From Oleiagrimonas sp035690885 (GTDB lineage: Bacteria; Pseudomonadota; Gammaproteobacteria; Xanthomonadales; Rhodanobacteraceae), in contig DASSKC010000091.1 in assembly GCA_035690885.1 (NCBI GenBank), positions 1 to 20,876 on the forward strand: 20,876 nt of DNA, in the 5' to 3' direction. Numbering within the stretch: the stretch's first letter is position 1; each line of letters opens with the position of its first letter. Below are positions 7,607-13,949 of this stretch, in pieces. A program made the position numbers and the translations under genes. The notes under the pieces are model-generated. The model saw only the letters and a program-made list of their open reading frames with translations. It searched no databases and had not been told where the DNA came from.

Positions 7607-8407
7607 ATGAACACAACGAACGAATCATCACGTGGCACCGTCATCAAGATTCCGCAAGGCGATCAGCCCGGCTTGATCATGGCCAATGGCCAGCAAGTCC
7701 CGTTCACGTTGGAGGGTCTGTGGCAATCATCCACGGCCCCTGCACCCAATCAGACTGTCGAATTTGAACGTGATGGAACGGGGCAAATTACCCGCATCAC
7801 CGTCGTCGATCGACAGACCCTGACACGCGAAAAACTGGGCGATTTCGCCGGCATGTCCGGCGAGCAAGGGCAGCAAGCGGCTACCGTTGCCAAGGGATTG
7901 TATGGACGACTTGTGGCCCGCATGGGCTACCCGATGTTCATTGGCTGCATCCTGCTCTGGATTGCCTGGTTCTTTCTGCCCGCATTGGTAGTCCATGCCG
8001 GGCTGGGTTCGGCGTCCTTCAGCTTTTCACGCATCACCGGTTACTCGATGAATGGCGTCAACCCAGGTAGCTCACTCGGTTTCTGGAGCTTTCTTGGCCT
8101 GCTTTGCATCATCGCGCCGTGGGTGGTGCCGTGGTTGCAAAAATCCTGGGCCAGGTTTCTGGCCCTTGCCCCCATCGTTTTCGTCATCCTCACCTGGATT
8201 CGTCTCAGCTGGAGCATCCATCACGCCACCAGCAAGCTGGGTGACGCCATGGGATCCAGATTTGCCCAAATGATGGCCGACAAAATCAGCAACATGGTCT
8301 CCTATGGCTTCGGCATGTGGGTTGTAGTGTTGATCAGTGTGTTCATCGCGGCATGGGGCTTCGTGCACTATCGCAAGAAAGCGGCGCCAGCGGTCATGAT
8401 GGATTAG
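7607..8407 (+). CDS. Membrane protein with N-terminal OB/cold-shock-like domain and four membrane segments, 266 aa
   Basis: Residues 8-68 have the rhythm of a small beta-barrel related to cold-shock/OB folds: RGTVIKI, then GLIMANGQQVPFTLEGLW, then VEFERDGTGQITRITVVD. A hydrophilic linker (70-105) leads to four predicted membrane helices at about 108-129, 157-177, 184-202 and 235-257. The ATG at 7607 is preceded by AGGAGAGG, which outweighs the longer open frame upstream. The N-terminal domain most likely faces the cytoplasm. Whether it binds nucleic acid is unknown: the aromatic RNP motifs of true cold-shock proteins are not obvious. It converges on the anti-sigma gene and is the first gene inside the left duplicated border. 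Confidence 0.8.
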   Translation: MNTTNESSRGTVIKIPQGDQPGLIMANGQQVPFTLEGLWQSSTAPAPNQTVEFERDGTGQITRITVVDRQTLTREKLGDFAGMSGEQGQQAATVAKGLYGRLVARMGYPMFIGCILLWIAWFFLPALVVHAGLGSASFSFSRITGYSMNGVNPGSSLGFWSFLGLLCIIAPWVVPWLQKSWARFLALAPIVFVILTWIRLSWSIHHATSKLGDAMGSRFAQMMADKISNMVSYGFGMWVVVLISVFIAAWGFVHYRKKAAPAVMMD

Positions 8408-8528
8408 ATGTTCGTACACACGTTGAAGCGATAATCCACATGGATGCGAAGATCAATGTCGTTGCGAAACACCAGATGCAACTGTGGCATCACATGATCT
8501 GGGTGCCGGTCTTTAGCGTCCTGTCGCG

Positions 8529-9215
8529 TCAAGTATCGTCGTTCCGAGCGGAGTGCGCATTGAGTGGAGCATCCTTCGAGGGGTGCGTGGGCTGCTTGCA
8601 CCCCGGCGGCAGCGCAACGGATTGCGCCAGCTCGTTCGGATCGGAAAGAAATCCGTTGAGTGCATTTCGCGATGGGAGTGCAATGCGGTAGCGCCCCTGC
8701 ACGTCGGGTCCGGCATGGATGCTGGCGTCGTAGCGCCCCAACCAGCGAGCGATTTGCTGCTCGGTGACGCCCATGCGAAAACGCACGCTGACGGTCAGGC
8801 AATTGTCGCCAGCGCCGCGATAGATGGGGTGTGCGGGTGGGACGGGCGCGTGTACAAAGGCTACCAGCGCGATGGCCTGGACAATAATCAGGGCCGCCAG
8901 CGCACCCTCCAGCACCAGCGCATGTCCGCGAAACCAGTCGGTCAAGTGCTGCCGGATCGAAGGCCTGGCGGTTTCCTTCTGCTTCCGCTGTGCGCTGGTC
9001 ATCTGTTGTTGCAGCTGAGCAAACAGCGGGACTTCGTGAGCGTCAAAGTTTTCCAGAAGGAAATGGGCCTTGATGTCTTCAAGCCAGACCAGCTCCTCGC
9101 GCAGTGCCGGATCGTTGCGAAGTCGTTCGATCAGCGCATGTTCTTCGGCAGCGTCAAGTTCGCCGCGCACATAGGCCAGCAGGATGTCGTCACGCGTGTC
9201 TCGGGTATGGTTCAC
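8529..9215 (-). CDS. Membrane-bound anti-sigma factor, 228 aa
   Basis: The N-terminal ~95 residues resemble the helical sigma-binding part of anti-sigma factors (DDILLAYVRGELDAAEEHAL, then DPALREELVWLEDIKAHFL), but without the zinc-binding HxxxCxxC motif. One membrane helix follows at about 99-121, then a ~105-residue periplasmic domain (VSVRFRMGVTEQQIARWLGR, then GPDVQGRYRIALP) that looks like a small ferredoxin-like fold similar to subtilase propeptides. The GTG at 9215 is preferred: it overlaps the sigma gene stop as GTGA and follows GGAGG at six bases. An upstream ATG at 9251 would lie inside the sigma gene. It should hold the neighbouring sigma factor at the membrane until a periplasmic signal or cleavage releases it (inference from the family). 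Confidence 0.82.
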   Translation of the reverse strand: MNHTRDTRDDILLAYVRGELDAAEEHALIERLRNDPALREELVWLEDIKAHFLLENFDAHEVPLFAQLQQQMTSAQRKQKETARPSIRQHLTDWFRGHALVLEGALAALIIVQAIALVAFVHAPVPPAHPIYRGAGDNCLTVSVRFRMGVTEQQIARWLGRYDASIHAGPDVQGRYRIALPSRNALNGFLSDPNELAQSVALPPGCKQPTHPSKDAPLNAHSARNDDT

Positions 9216-9862
9216 GCCGGGCCTCCATTGGGGATCTTGCGTTGCACGCAATCAATGACCTTTTTGTGCGCATCATGTACCCGCCGCCGCACCGTTGAGG
9301 CGGACGCGACGTCAAGCTCGGCCTGGATGTCGTGGTCATTGGAGCCCGTCAAGGCCAGCTCGTAGGTCTTGCGCGCCATATCAGTCAGTCGGTTGATGCA
9401 GTCGCTGAGCAGGGCCGCGCGCTGCTGATCTGCTGCGGTAAGACTGTCGCCGGTCAGCAACGACTTGACATGCAACTGGTCGCTGTCGGGCCGCCACGGT
9501 GAGTGAGGTGGTGATGTTTGGCGTTTGCCATCGGTTGGTGTTTGCCCCGAACCATCATCAACGCGTTCACCGAAACGGTAATCGTGAATGGCGTGTTTAC
9601 GTTCGGCGCTCAGTATCCGGTTGATGGCTGCCTTCACGAGATAGCCTGCGAGTTTGTCATCGAAGACGTCAGGGTCACAGTCGTGACAGTGGAAGTGGCC
9701 CTTGTGCAGCACAAGGCTGTCCACAATGACGTCATGACAGGCTTGGCTGATCATGTCGCCAGTGGCCTTGGCAGATGTTCGCGGCGCGGTCTTGCGCACA
9801 CCGACCTGGACGCGTCGATACAGTGTTGCCATGCGCGTCCGGTCGTGCCGCAGCATGTCCAT
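9212..9862 (-). CDS. ECF-like sigma-70 family RNA polymerase sigma factor, 216 aa
   Basis: A region-2-like segment (DDKLAGYLVKAAINRILSAE) corresponds to the 'YLxxxARNxxxDxxR' helix of ECF sigma factors. The C-terminal part (LLSDCINRLTDMARKTYELA, then DIQAELDVASASTVRRRVHD) matches region 4 with its helix-turn-helix. A long polar, Pro-rich linker joins them. The segment HFHCHDCD could bind metal. The start is uncertain: the frame is open to a TTG at 9955, with ATGs at 9913, 9886, 9862 and 9832. I chose 9862 because a good promoter (TTGGCA, 16 bases, TATAAG) ends seven bases before it, implying a leaderless message. The gene is coupled to the anti-sigma gene by a GTGA overlap. It probably controls the divergent plus-strand cluster. 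Confidence 0.78.
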   Translation of the reverse strand: MDMLRHDRTRMATLYRRVQVGVRKTAPRTSAKATGDMISQACHDVIVDSLVLHKGHFHCHDCDPDVFDDKLAGYLVKAAINRILSAERKHAIHDYRFGERVDDGSGQTPTDGKRQTSPPHSPWRPDSDQLHVKSLLTGDSLTAADQQRAALLSDCINRLTDMARKTYELALTGSNDHDIQAELDVASASTVRRRVHDAHKKVIDCVQRKIPNGGPA

Positions 9863-9869
9863 GGTCTGG

Positions 9870-9897
9870 CTTATACTCGGTCGCATGTGGGTGCCAA
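9870..9897 (-). promoter_or_regulatory. Promoter of the sigma/anti-sigma operon with a symmetric -10 usable on both strands
   Basis: On the minus strand TTGGCA (9897-9892) and TATAAG (9875-9870) are separated by 16 bases, each one mismatch from consensus. The same -10 bases read on the plus strand give TATACT (9872-9877), directed at the caspase gene 93 bases downstream; no good plus-strand -35 was seen. A single symmetric -10 could thus fire both ways and link the two operons. Confidence 0.55.
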
Positions 9898-9969
9898 TCT
9901 CCGTGCAATACATGCGGCGTTGATGCCGCCAATATACCTGAGCGAATCCAACCAAAGCCTAGCAGAATC

Positions 9970-11340
9970 ATGTTGCCTTGCCGCTGCCACTTGTCCTCGA
10001 TTGCCAGCCTTCTGTGCCTGTGTTGCTTGCTGTGGAGTACACAGGTGATGGCGTCGGGAAAGTATGCGTTGGTGCTGGGTAATGCGCATTATCGCGGTGC
10101 GGATCGGTTGACGACGCCCGACAATGACGCGCGGCTGATTGCCGGGCGCTTCAAGGCGCTTGGTTTCGAGGTGACGATGCATGTCGATCGCAATCGGCGT
10201 GAATTTCTGGCCGACATGCAGGACTTTGTCCGCAAGGCGCAAGGTGCCGACATCGTGGCGTTTTATTACGCCGGGCATGGATTCGAGGTCGGCAAGGACA
10301 ACTTTTTGTTGCCATTGGGCATGTCGCGGCCATTGGCTCAGTTGAGTCGTTCTAACTTGCGTCGCGAAGGCATCGCGTTGCGCAATGTGCGTGGTGCCTT
10401 GGCCCGCACGGGTGCGAAGGCGCGCTTGTTGTTCATTGATGCCTGTCGGACTGCGCCCAACCGTGGTGCCCGCGCGCGCGGCATGCGCAAGGCGGTGGCG
10501 GGCAATGGCGTGTTGTTGGCCTGGTCGACGGCACCCGGGAGCGCAGCCGTCGACTCCATGCGTCAACTGGGTCGCGATGTCGACAACAGCCCATTCGCCT
10601 GGTATTTGGCACACGATCTTGCCGACGGTCATGCGGGCATCGTCCAAGTGCTGCGCCGCGTGCAGCAGCAGGTGGCCACCGTCACCGGCAACAGCCAGCG
10701 ACCGTGGTTCACCAGTGGGCTGGTTGGCACGGTCAAGTTGGCCGGCCCGACCGCGGCGAGCGCGGGTGCGCCGTTACGCAATCGTGTCGCCACAAATACG
10801 ATGACGCGCGGTGTTGGCCCTCATGGCAACGTGGCGGCGCGACGTTTGTGGGATCGCGAGGCGCAGGTCATTGTCCGGGCTTTGCGTACGCTCGACGCCC
10901 CGGGTGTCCGATTGTTGAAGCGTCGTGAACAGGCCGGGGACTCGCGGGCAGCGACGATTCTTGGTGATGCGTACGCGACTGGCGTCGTGGTCAAGGCCAG
11001 CCGGAAGCCAGCTTTACGCTACTATCGCCAGGCTGCCGCTGCCGGATATGTCCCCGCCAAGACCCGCCTCGGCGAGGTGTACTTCGAAGGTCGCATGGTC
11101 CCGCGCGATCTGAGTCGGTCCGAACGCTGGCTGGCGCAAGCCGCCTCAGCGGGTGCGACGCGAGCGGTGCTGGACTTGGCCCAGGTGCGCAACGTGCGTG
11201 GTGAAGCGAACGCGAAACGGACCAATATGCGTGCGCTCAAACAGATGGGCACCGCCTTGCGCGACGCCCTGAAGCGTCAATGGGATGCTGTCGAGCAGCA
11301 ACCCGGGCCGGGTCAGGGAAGCACGACGCCGACAGATTGA
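9970..11340 (+). CDS. Exported caspase-like (peptidase C14) protein with Sel1 repeats, 456 aa
   Basis: The caspase p20 fold is clear: KYALVLGNAHY at the first strand, DNDARLIAGRFKALGFEV, the catalytic His103 in FYYAGHGFEV, and the catalytic Cys159 in LLFIDACRTAP. About residues 330-415 carry two or more Sel1-type repeats (ATILGDAYATGVVV, then ALRYYRQAAAAGYVPAKTRL), which usually bind proteins. The start at 9970 gives a Cys-rich signal peptide (SLLCLCCLLWSTQVMA) with likely cleavage after Ala28, so the peptidase should act in the periplasm. The C-tail is polar. The Shine-Dalgarno is weak. It is divergent from the sigma/anti-sigma pair and heads the plus-strand cluster. Bacterial caspase homologues often cleave after Arg or Lys, but the target here is unknown; the adjacent anti-sigma periplasmic domain is one candidate (inference). 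Confidence 0.9.
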   Translation: MLPCRCHLSSIASLLCLCCLLWSTQVMASGKYALVLGNAHYRGADRLTTPDNDARLIAGRFKALGFEVTMHVDRNRREFLADMQDFVRKAQGADIVAFYYAGHGFEVGKDNFLLPLGMSRPLAQLSRSNLRREGIALRNVRGALARTGAKARLLFIDACRTAPNRGARARGMRKAVAGNGVLLAWSTAPGSAAVDSMRQLGRDVDNSPFAWYLAHDLADGHAGIVQVLRRVQQQVATVTGNSQRPWFTSGLVGTVKLAGPTAASAGAPLRNRVATNTMTRGVGPHGNVAARRLWDREAQVIVRALRTLDAPGVRLLKRREQAGDSRAATILGDAYATGVVVKASRKPALRYYRQAAAAGYVPAKTRLGEVYFEGRMVPRDLSRSERWLAQAASAGATRAVLDLAQVRNVRGEANAKRTNMRALKQMGTALRDALKRQWDAVEQQPGPGQGSTTPTD

Positions 11341-11374
11341 ACCGAACAAATAGCTCCCGTGCGGTGAAGAGATA

Positions 11375-11405
11375 GGCAAGACCACCCAAAACATCGTGGT
11401 CTGCC
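11375..11405 (+). other. Stable hairpin between the caspase gene and the next gene
   Basis: A ten-base-pair stem (GGC plus AGACCAC pairing with GTGGTCT plus GCC, one bulged A at 11378) closes a ten-base loop at 11386-11395. No T-run follows, so it is not a standard terminator. It ends 24 bases before the next start codon and could act in the leader of that gene or protect the 3' end of the caspase message. Confidence 0.45.
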
Positions 11406-11429
11406 AACTCACCACAAGGGATACTTGCC

Positions 11430-11930
11430 ATGTTCACGTTTCGTCGTTGCGCCCTCGCGCTCGCATTGAGTGCCATGTCCGTGCCTGCACTGGCGGGCTC
11501 GTTGCCCGACATCAGCAAACTCGACAAGGGCCAAACCACTTACCAACAGGTCGTCGATGCCTACGGGCGACCGGCCAGTGCACGCAAATTCGCCGACGGT
11601 CATATCGTCGCGTTCTACATCTACAACGCGCCCGACCCCAGGCAAACCGACCACGGTGGGTTCTTCCACTCGTTGGTGAACCGCGTCAAGTCGACAGTCA
11701 AGGCCGGCGCTCGTGGCGTAATCCAGAGCCATACAGATGGCCTGGGTGCGGCCGCACGTATCGTCGACCCGATTGCAGACAACGTGACCGACAGCGTCGT
11801 CGACAAACTGGACGGTGAGGTGGCCAATCAGGCGGAAGCGGCGCCCGAACCCCAAATGGGCATTCGCTGCGTGCTCAAGTTCGATACTCATCGCGTGTTC
11901 GATGGCGGTTACTGCGCCTCGCAGCGTTGA
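11430..11930 (+). CDS. Secreted BamE/SmpA-like protein, 166 aa
   Basis: A signal peptide (MFTFRRCALALALSAMSVPALA) is followed by a pattern typical of the SmpA/OmlA (BamE) fold: KGQTTYQQVVDAYGRP, then HIVAFYIYN, and near the C-terminus RCVLKFDTHRVFDGGYC. A ~70-residue insert without clear homology (residues 70-140, amphipathic, Gly/Ala/Asp-rich) separates the two halves. Unlike BamE it has no lipobox, and two cysteines near the end may form a disulfide. AAGGGA lies upstream of the ATG at workable spacing. Proteins of this fold help assemble or stabilise outer-membrane complexes; here that role is only suggested. It lies 89 bases after the caspase gene and is probably co-transcribed or attenuated by the intervening hairpin. 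Confidence 0.75.
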   Translation: MFTFRRCALALALSAMSVPALAGSLPDISKLDKGQTTYQQVVDAYGRPASARKFADGHIVAFYIYNAPDPRQTDHGGFFHSLVNRVKSTVKAGARGVIQSHTDGLGAAARIVDPIADNVTDSVVDKLDGEVANQAEAAPEPQMGIRCVLKFDTHRVFDGGYCASQR

Positions 11931-12309
11931 GCCGCGCCGATGCCGGCATCGTGTGCGAGGCTCGACAGCGTTTGCCGTTGACGTGAACGGCCAACGGTAC
12001 GAGCCGCTGATGGGTGCAACAAATGATTGCGTCAGATCCAAGAGCCGAGCTCCTTGCTCGACAGCGCCATTTGTGATTGACTAAATGACGAACAGGGGTC
12101 GTGATGAAGATACAAGAACCACGGATTATCGCGTGCGCGCATGCTTGGCCATGCGGGCTTTGGCGTGCATGGCCTCCCCGAATCCCGACTTTTCAACGAC
12201 TGCGATCATCGCCGCCGGTGAGTATGTCATGTCTCGGCGTGGCATGGCAGGCGGGTGCATATATGTGTTCAAACGCTCATTGAATTCGTATTACACAAGG
12301 ACAAAAGTC
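11931..12309. other. 379-bp intergenic stretch with small palindromes, no convincing gene
   Basis: GATGCCGGCATC at 11939-11950 is a perfect 12-base palindrome. GCCGTT-GACGTG-AACGGC at 11974-11991 is a hairpin. GCTCGACAGCG occurs twice (11960-11970 and 12056-12066). The open frame running into the next gene from 12085 lacks a ribosome site and protein-like composition. A promoter for the gene at 12310 is expected here, but none was identified with confidence. Confidence 0.45.
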
Positions 12310-12636
12310 ATGACAAGTGAAACAAGTGTCGAAAATTCCGTAGAAAACGAACTCCAGCAACGTGAAGTCAAGCGGCAAGCTGCCGCCATTGAAACCGCTG
12401 GCATGGTCAAAACCGGGTGGATAGTGCTTGTCGTAGGCTGGTGTGCTCCCATTATTCCTCTGCTTGGTTTTTTCTTGCTTGGCATAGCTGGATTTGTGGG
12501 GTTTGTGATATCTCTCATCACAATTGCGAAGGGAAATGTTGGTTCCGGCGTGTTTCTTTTGGCCGGTGCCTGGATTGGTTCTGGGCTGGCCGCGGCTATT
12601 TGGGCTGGAATATATATGATTATTTCTTCACTTTAA
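12310..12636 (+). CDS. Small membrane protein of unknown function, 108 aa
   Basis: The first ~30 residues are polar and Glu/Gln-rich (SVENSVENELQQREVKRQAA). Three hydrophobic, Gly-rich segments follow (VKTGWIVLVVGWCAPIIPLL, GFFLLGIAGFVGFVISLITI, VFLLAGAWIGSGLAAAIWAG), so it is an integral membrane protein with two or three helices. The ATG at 12310 follows AAGGA at eight bases; the longer frame from 12085 is rejected for lack of a ribosome site. The gene is clearly more AT-rich than its surroundings (about 45 percent GC at 12421-12480), which suggests a foreign origin within the block. I do not recognise the family. A helix-breaking Pro pair in the first segment and Gly-zipper-like spacing could suit oligomerisation. 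Confidence 0.7.
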   Translation: MTSETSVENSVENELQQREVKRQAAAIETAGMVKTGWIVLVVGWCAPIIPLLGFFLLGIAGFVGFVISLITIAKGNVGSGVFLLAGAWIGSGLAAAIWAGIYMIISSL

Positions 12637-12649
12637 TCGTATGAAAATA

Positions 12650-12715
12650 CGGGTATTGCGCTCCAGTTTCGATACTGCCAATGTCAGTTAGAAATGCGCA
12701 GTTGAGCGATACCCG
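12650..12715 (+). repeat. Long inverted repeat in the leader of the small secreted protein gene
   Basis: CGGGTAT (12650-12656) pairs with ATACCCG (12709-12715), and CGCTC (12659-12663) with GAGCG (12704-12708). This gives a 12-base-pair stem with a two-base bulge. The 40-base loop can form either of two competing small hairpins (CAGT/ACTG or ACTG/CAGT). No T-run follows. It lies between two genes and ends 30 bases before a start codon, so a regulatory leader, a processing site or a mobile miniature repeat are all possible. Confidence 0.5.
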
Positions 12716-12745
12716 GTAGCCATCACAATATCTGGAGACAAATCA

Positions 12746-13078
12746 ATGAAAACACACGCTGCCATTGTTTTCACGGCTTTGATGGCTGTCGCGTTGTCCT
12801 CGATGTGGGTCCCGGGTGCTGCTTATGCTGGAGAAGCTCATGTTTGCCACAGCAAAGTTCAAAAGGCCCAAATTCAACCCACGCCGTCGAATCCGCGGCC
12901 ACAGATGCCGGTGCTGACCGACAAGACCGCATTCACATGTCCGGGGATTGGCGTCCGGACCATTCCCCAGCTCGCCGAAACTGGCTGGTCCATCGTGCAG
13001 GTTCAAGGGCAGAACGAAGGATTCGTCGGCCCGGTAGCCAAGCTGTCGTTTACGCTCGTCATTCAAAAGGGAAGCTGA
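12746..13078 (+). CDS. Small secreted protein of unknown function, 110 aa
   Basis: A signal peptide (residues 1-28, ending GAAYA before GEAHVC) precedes an ~82-residue mature protein. It is Pro- and Gln-rich at first (QPTPSNPRPQMPVLTDKTAF) and then beta-rich (GWSIVQVQGQNEGFVGPVAK, then LSFTLVIQKGS). Two cysteines (HVC and FTC) could form one disulfide, in keeping with a periplasmic or extracellular location. GGAGA lies nine bases before the ATG. I do not recognise the family. It sits between a membrane protein and a lipoprotein gene on the same strand, with 62 bases to the next start, which suggests a shared transcript. Confidence 0.75.
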   Translation: MKTHAAIVFTALMAVALSSMWVPGAAYAGEAHVCHSKVQKAQIQPTPSNPRPQMPVLTDKTAFTCPGIGVRTIPQLAETGWSIVQVQGQNEGFVGPVAKLSFTLVIQKGS

Positions 13079-13140
13079 GAGGCGCGCCGCGATCGTGGGA
13101 TGGCGTGTGTGCCGCAACAACGTAAATAAGGTACGGAGCA

Positions 13141-13899
13141 ATGCAGTTTCGCAAAACCATCGGTATAAAACGAGCCGTTCCATTTGTAGCGGCGGCATGT
13201 GTCGCATTGTCAGGTTGTGCGGCGCTCAACCAGATTGGACAACAAACCATTGGCGCGGACGCAACGGCCCAACTGGGGCGTAGCCTTTCGGATATCACAT
13301 ACAGGGGTCAGGTATGGAATATGCCATATGTGATTTCACGGAACCCGGTAGGCACTTATCACATTCGCAAGCTGTCGGGAACGCGGTCCAGTAGCTTGGG
13401 TCGGCTGATCTCGCTACGCAAGGTTTACTCGACACAGACCAAGACGTTCGGCGTGGATGTATTCGCAGCACCCACCCGAACCTGTCCGCATCACTACCTT
13501 CTGGTCATCGGACGCGGCAACGACCACGGTCAGTTCAAGTCTTTGGGATGCATGGTTGCATTGAGCTTTCAGGATGGCGTGGATGGTCGCGTATACGCTA
13601 CGCAAGAGGGATTATCGTCTACCGTGCCGTTGGCGTACGTCATTGGTGCGCGGCGGCTCCACGGCCCCAAGCCCATCACGCAGCTTGCGGGTTACCCGCA
13701 ACGCGGGTCAAACAGCCCAGTGACGCGAAGCACAGCCGCCCAACCGGCACGCGTGTCGCGCGATCCGGTTGCCAACGTCGACGACCTCGGTCCGGTGCCA
13801 GTGCCCGAGGCGGTACCCGCGCGGCGTAATCAGACCAGTGCCACGGGTACGAGCACGGCCACTCCGGTGACCGTGGATCTCGGCGGATCTACTCATTGA
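13141..13899 (+). CDS. Putative outer-membrane-type lipoprotein, 252 aa
   Basis: The N-terminus is a lipoprotein signal: basic residues, a hydrophobic core (PFVAAACVAL) and the lipobox LSGC with Cys26 as the acylation site. Residue 27 is Ala, which does not signal inner-membrane retention. Residues 30-180 form the folded part, with beta-like segments (YRGQVWNMPYVISRNPVGTY, then TCPHHYLLVIGRGNDHG). The last ~70 residues are a low-complexity Pro/Ala/Thr/Ser-rich tail suited to spanning or contacting peptidoglycan. ACGGAG precedes the ATG. I do not recognise the family. The gene follows the small secreted protein and leads into the large membrane protein 50 bases later. Confidence 0.75.
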   Translation: MQFRKTIGIKRAVPFVAAACVALSGCAALNQIGQQTIGADATAQLGRSLSDITYRGQVWNMPYVISRNPVGTYHIRKLSGTRSSSLGRLISLRKVYSTQTKTFGVDVFAAPTRTCPHHYLLVIGRGNDHGQFKSLGCMVALSFQDGVDGRVYATQEGLSSTVPLAYVIGARRLHGPKPITQLAGYPQRGSNSPVTRSTAAQPARVSRDPVANVDDLGPVPVPEAVPARRNQTSATGTSTATPVTVDLGGSTH

Positions 13900-13949
13900 G
13901 TGCAGGTGCGGCAAGAGTCATGCGCGCATGTTGAGCGACGGAAAATCAA

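Noticed and set aside
12085..12309. 75-residue extension of the small membrane protein
   Set aside because: No ribosome site at the upstream start, mixed low-quality composition, and AAGGA is well placed before 12310.
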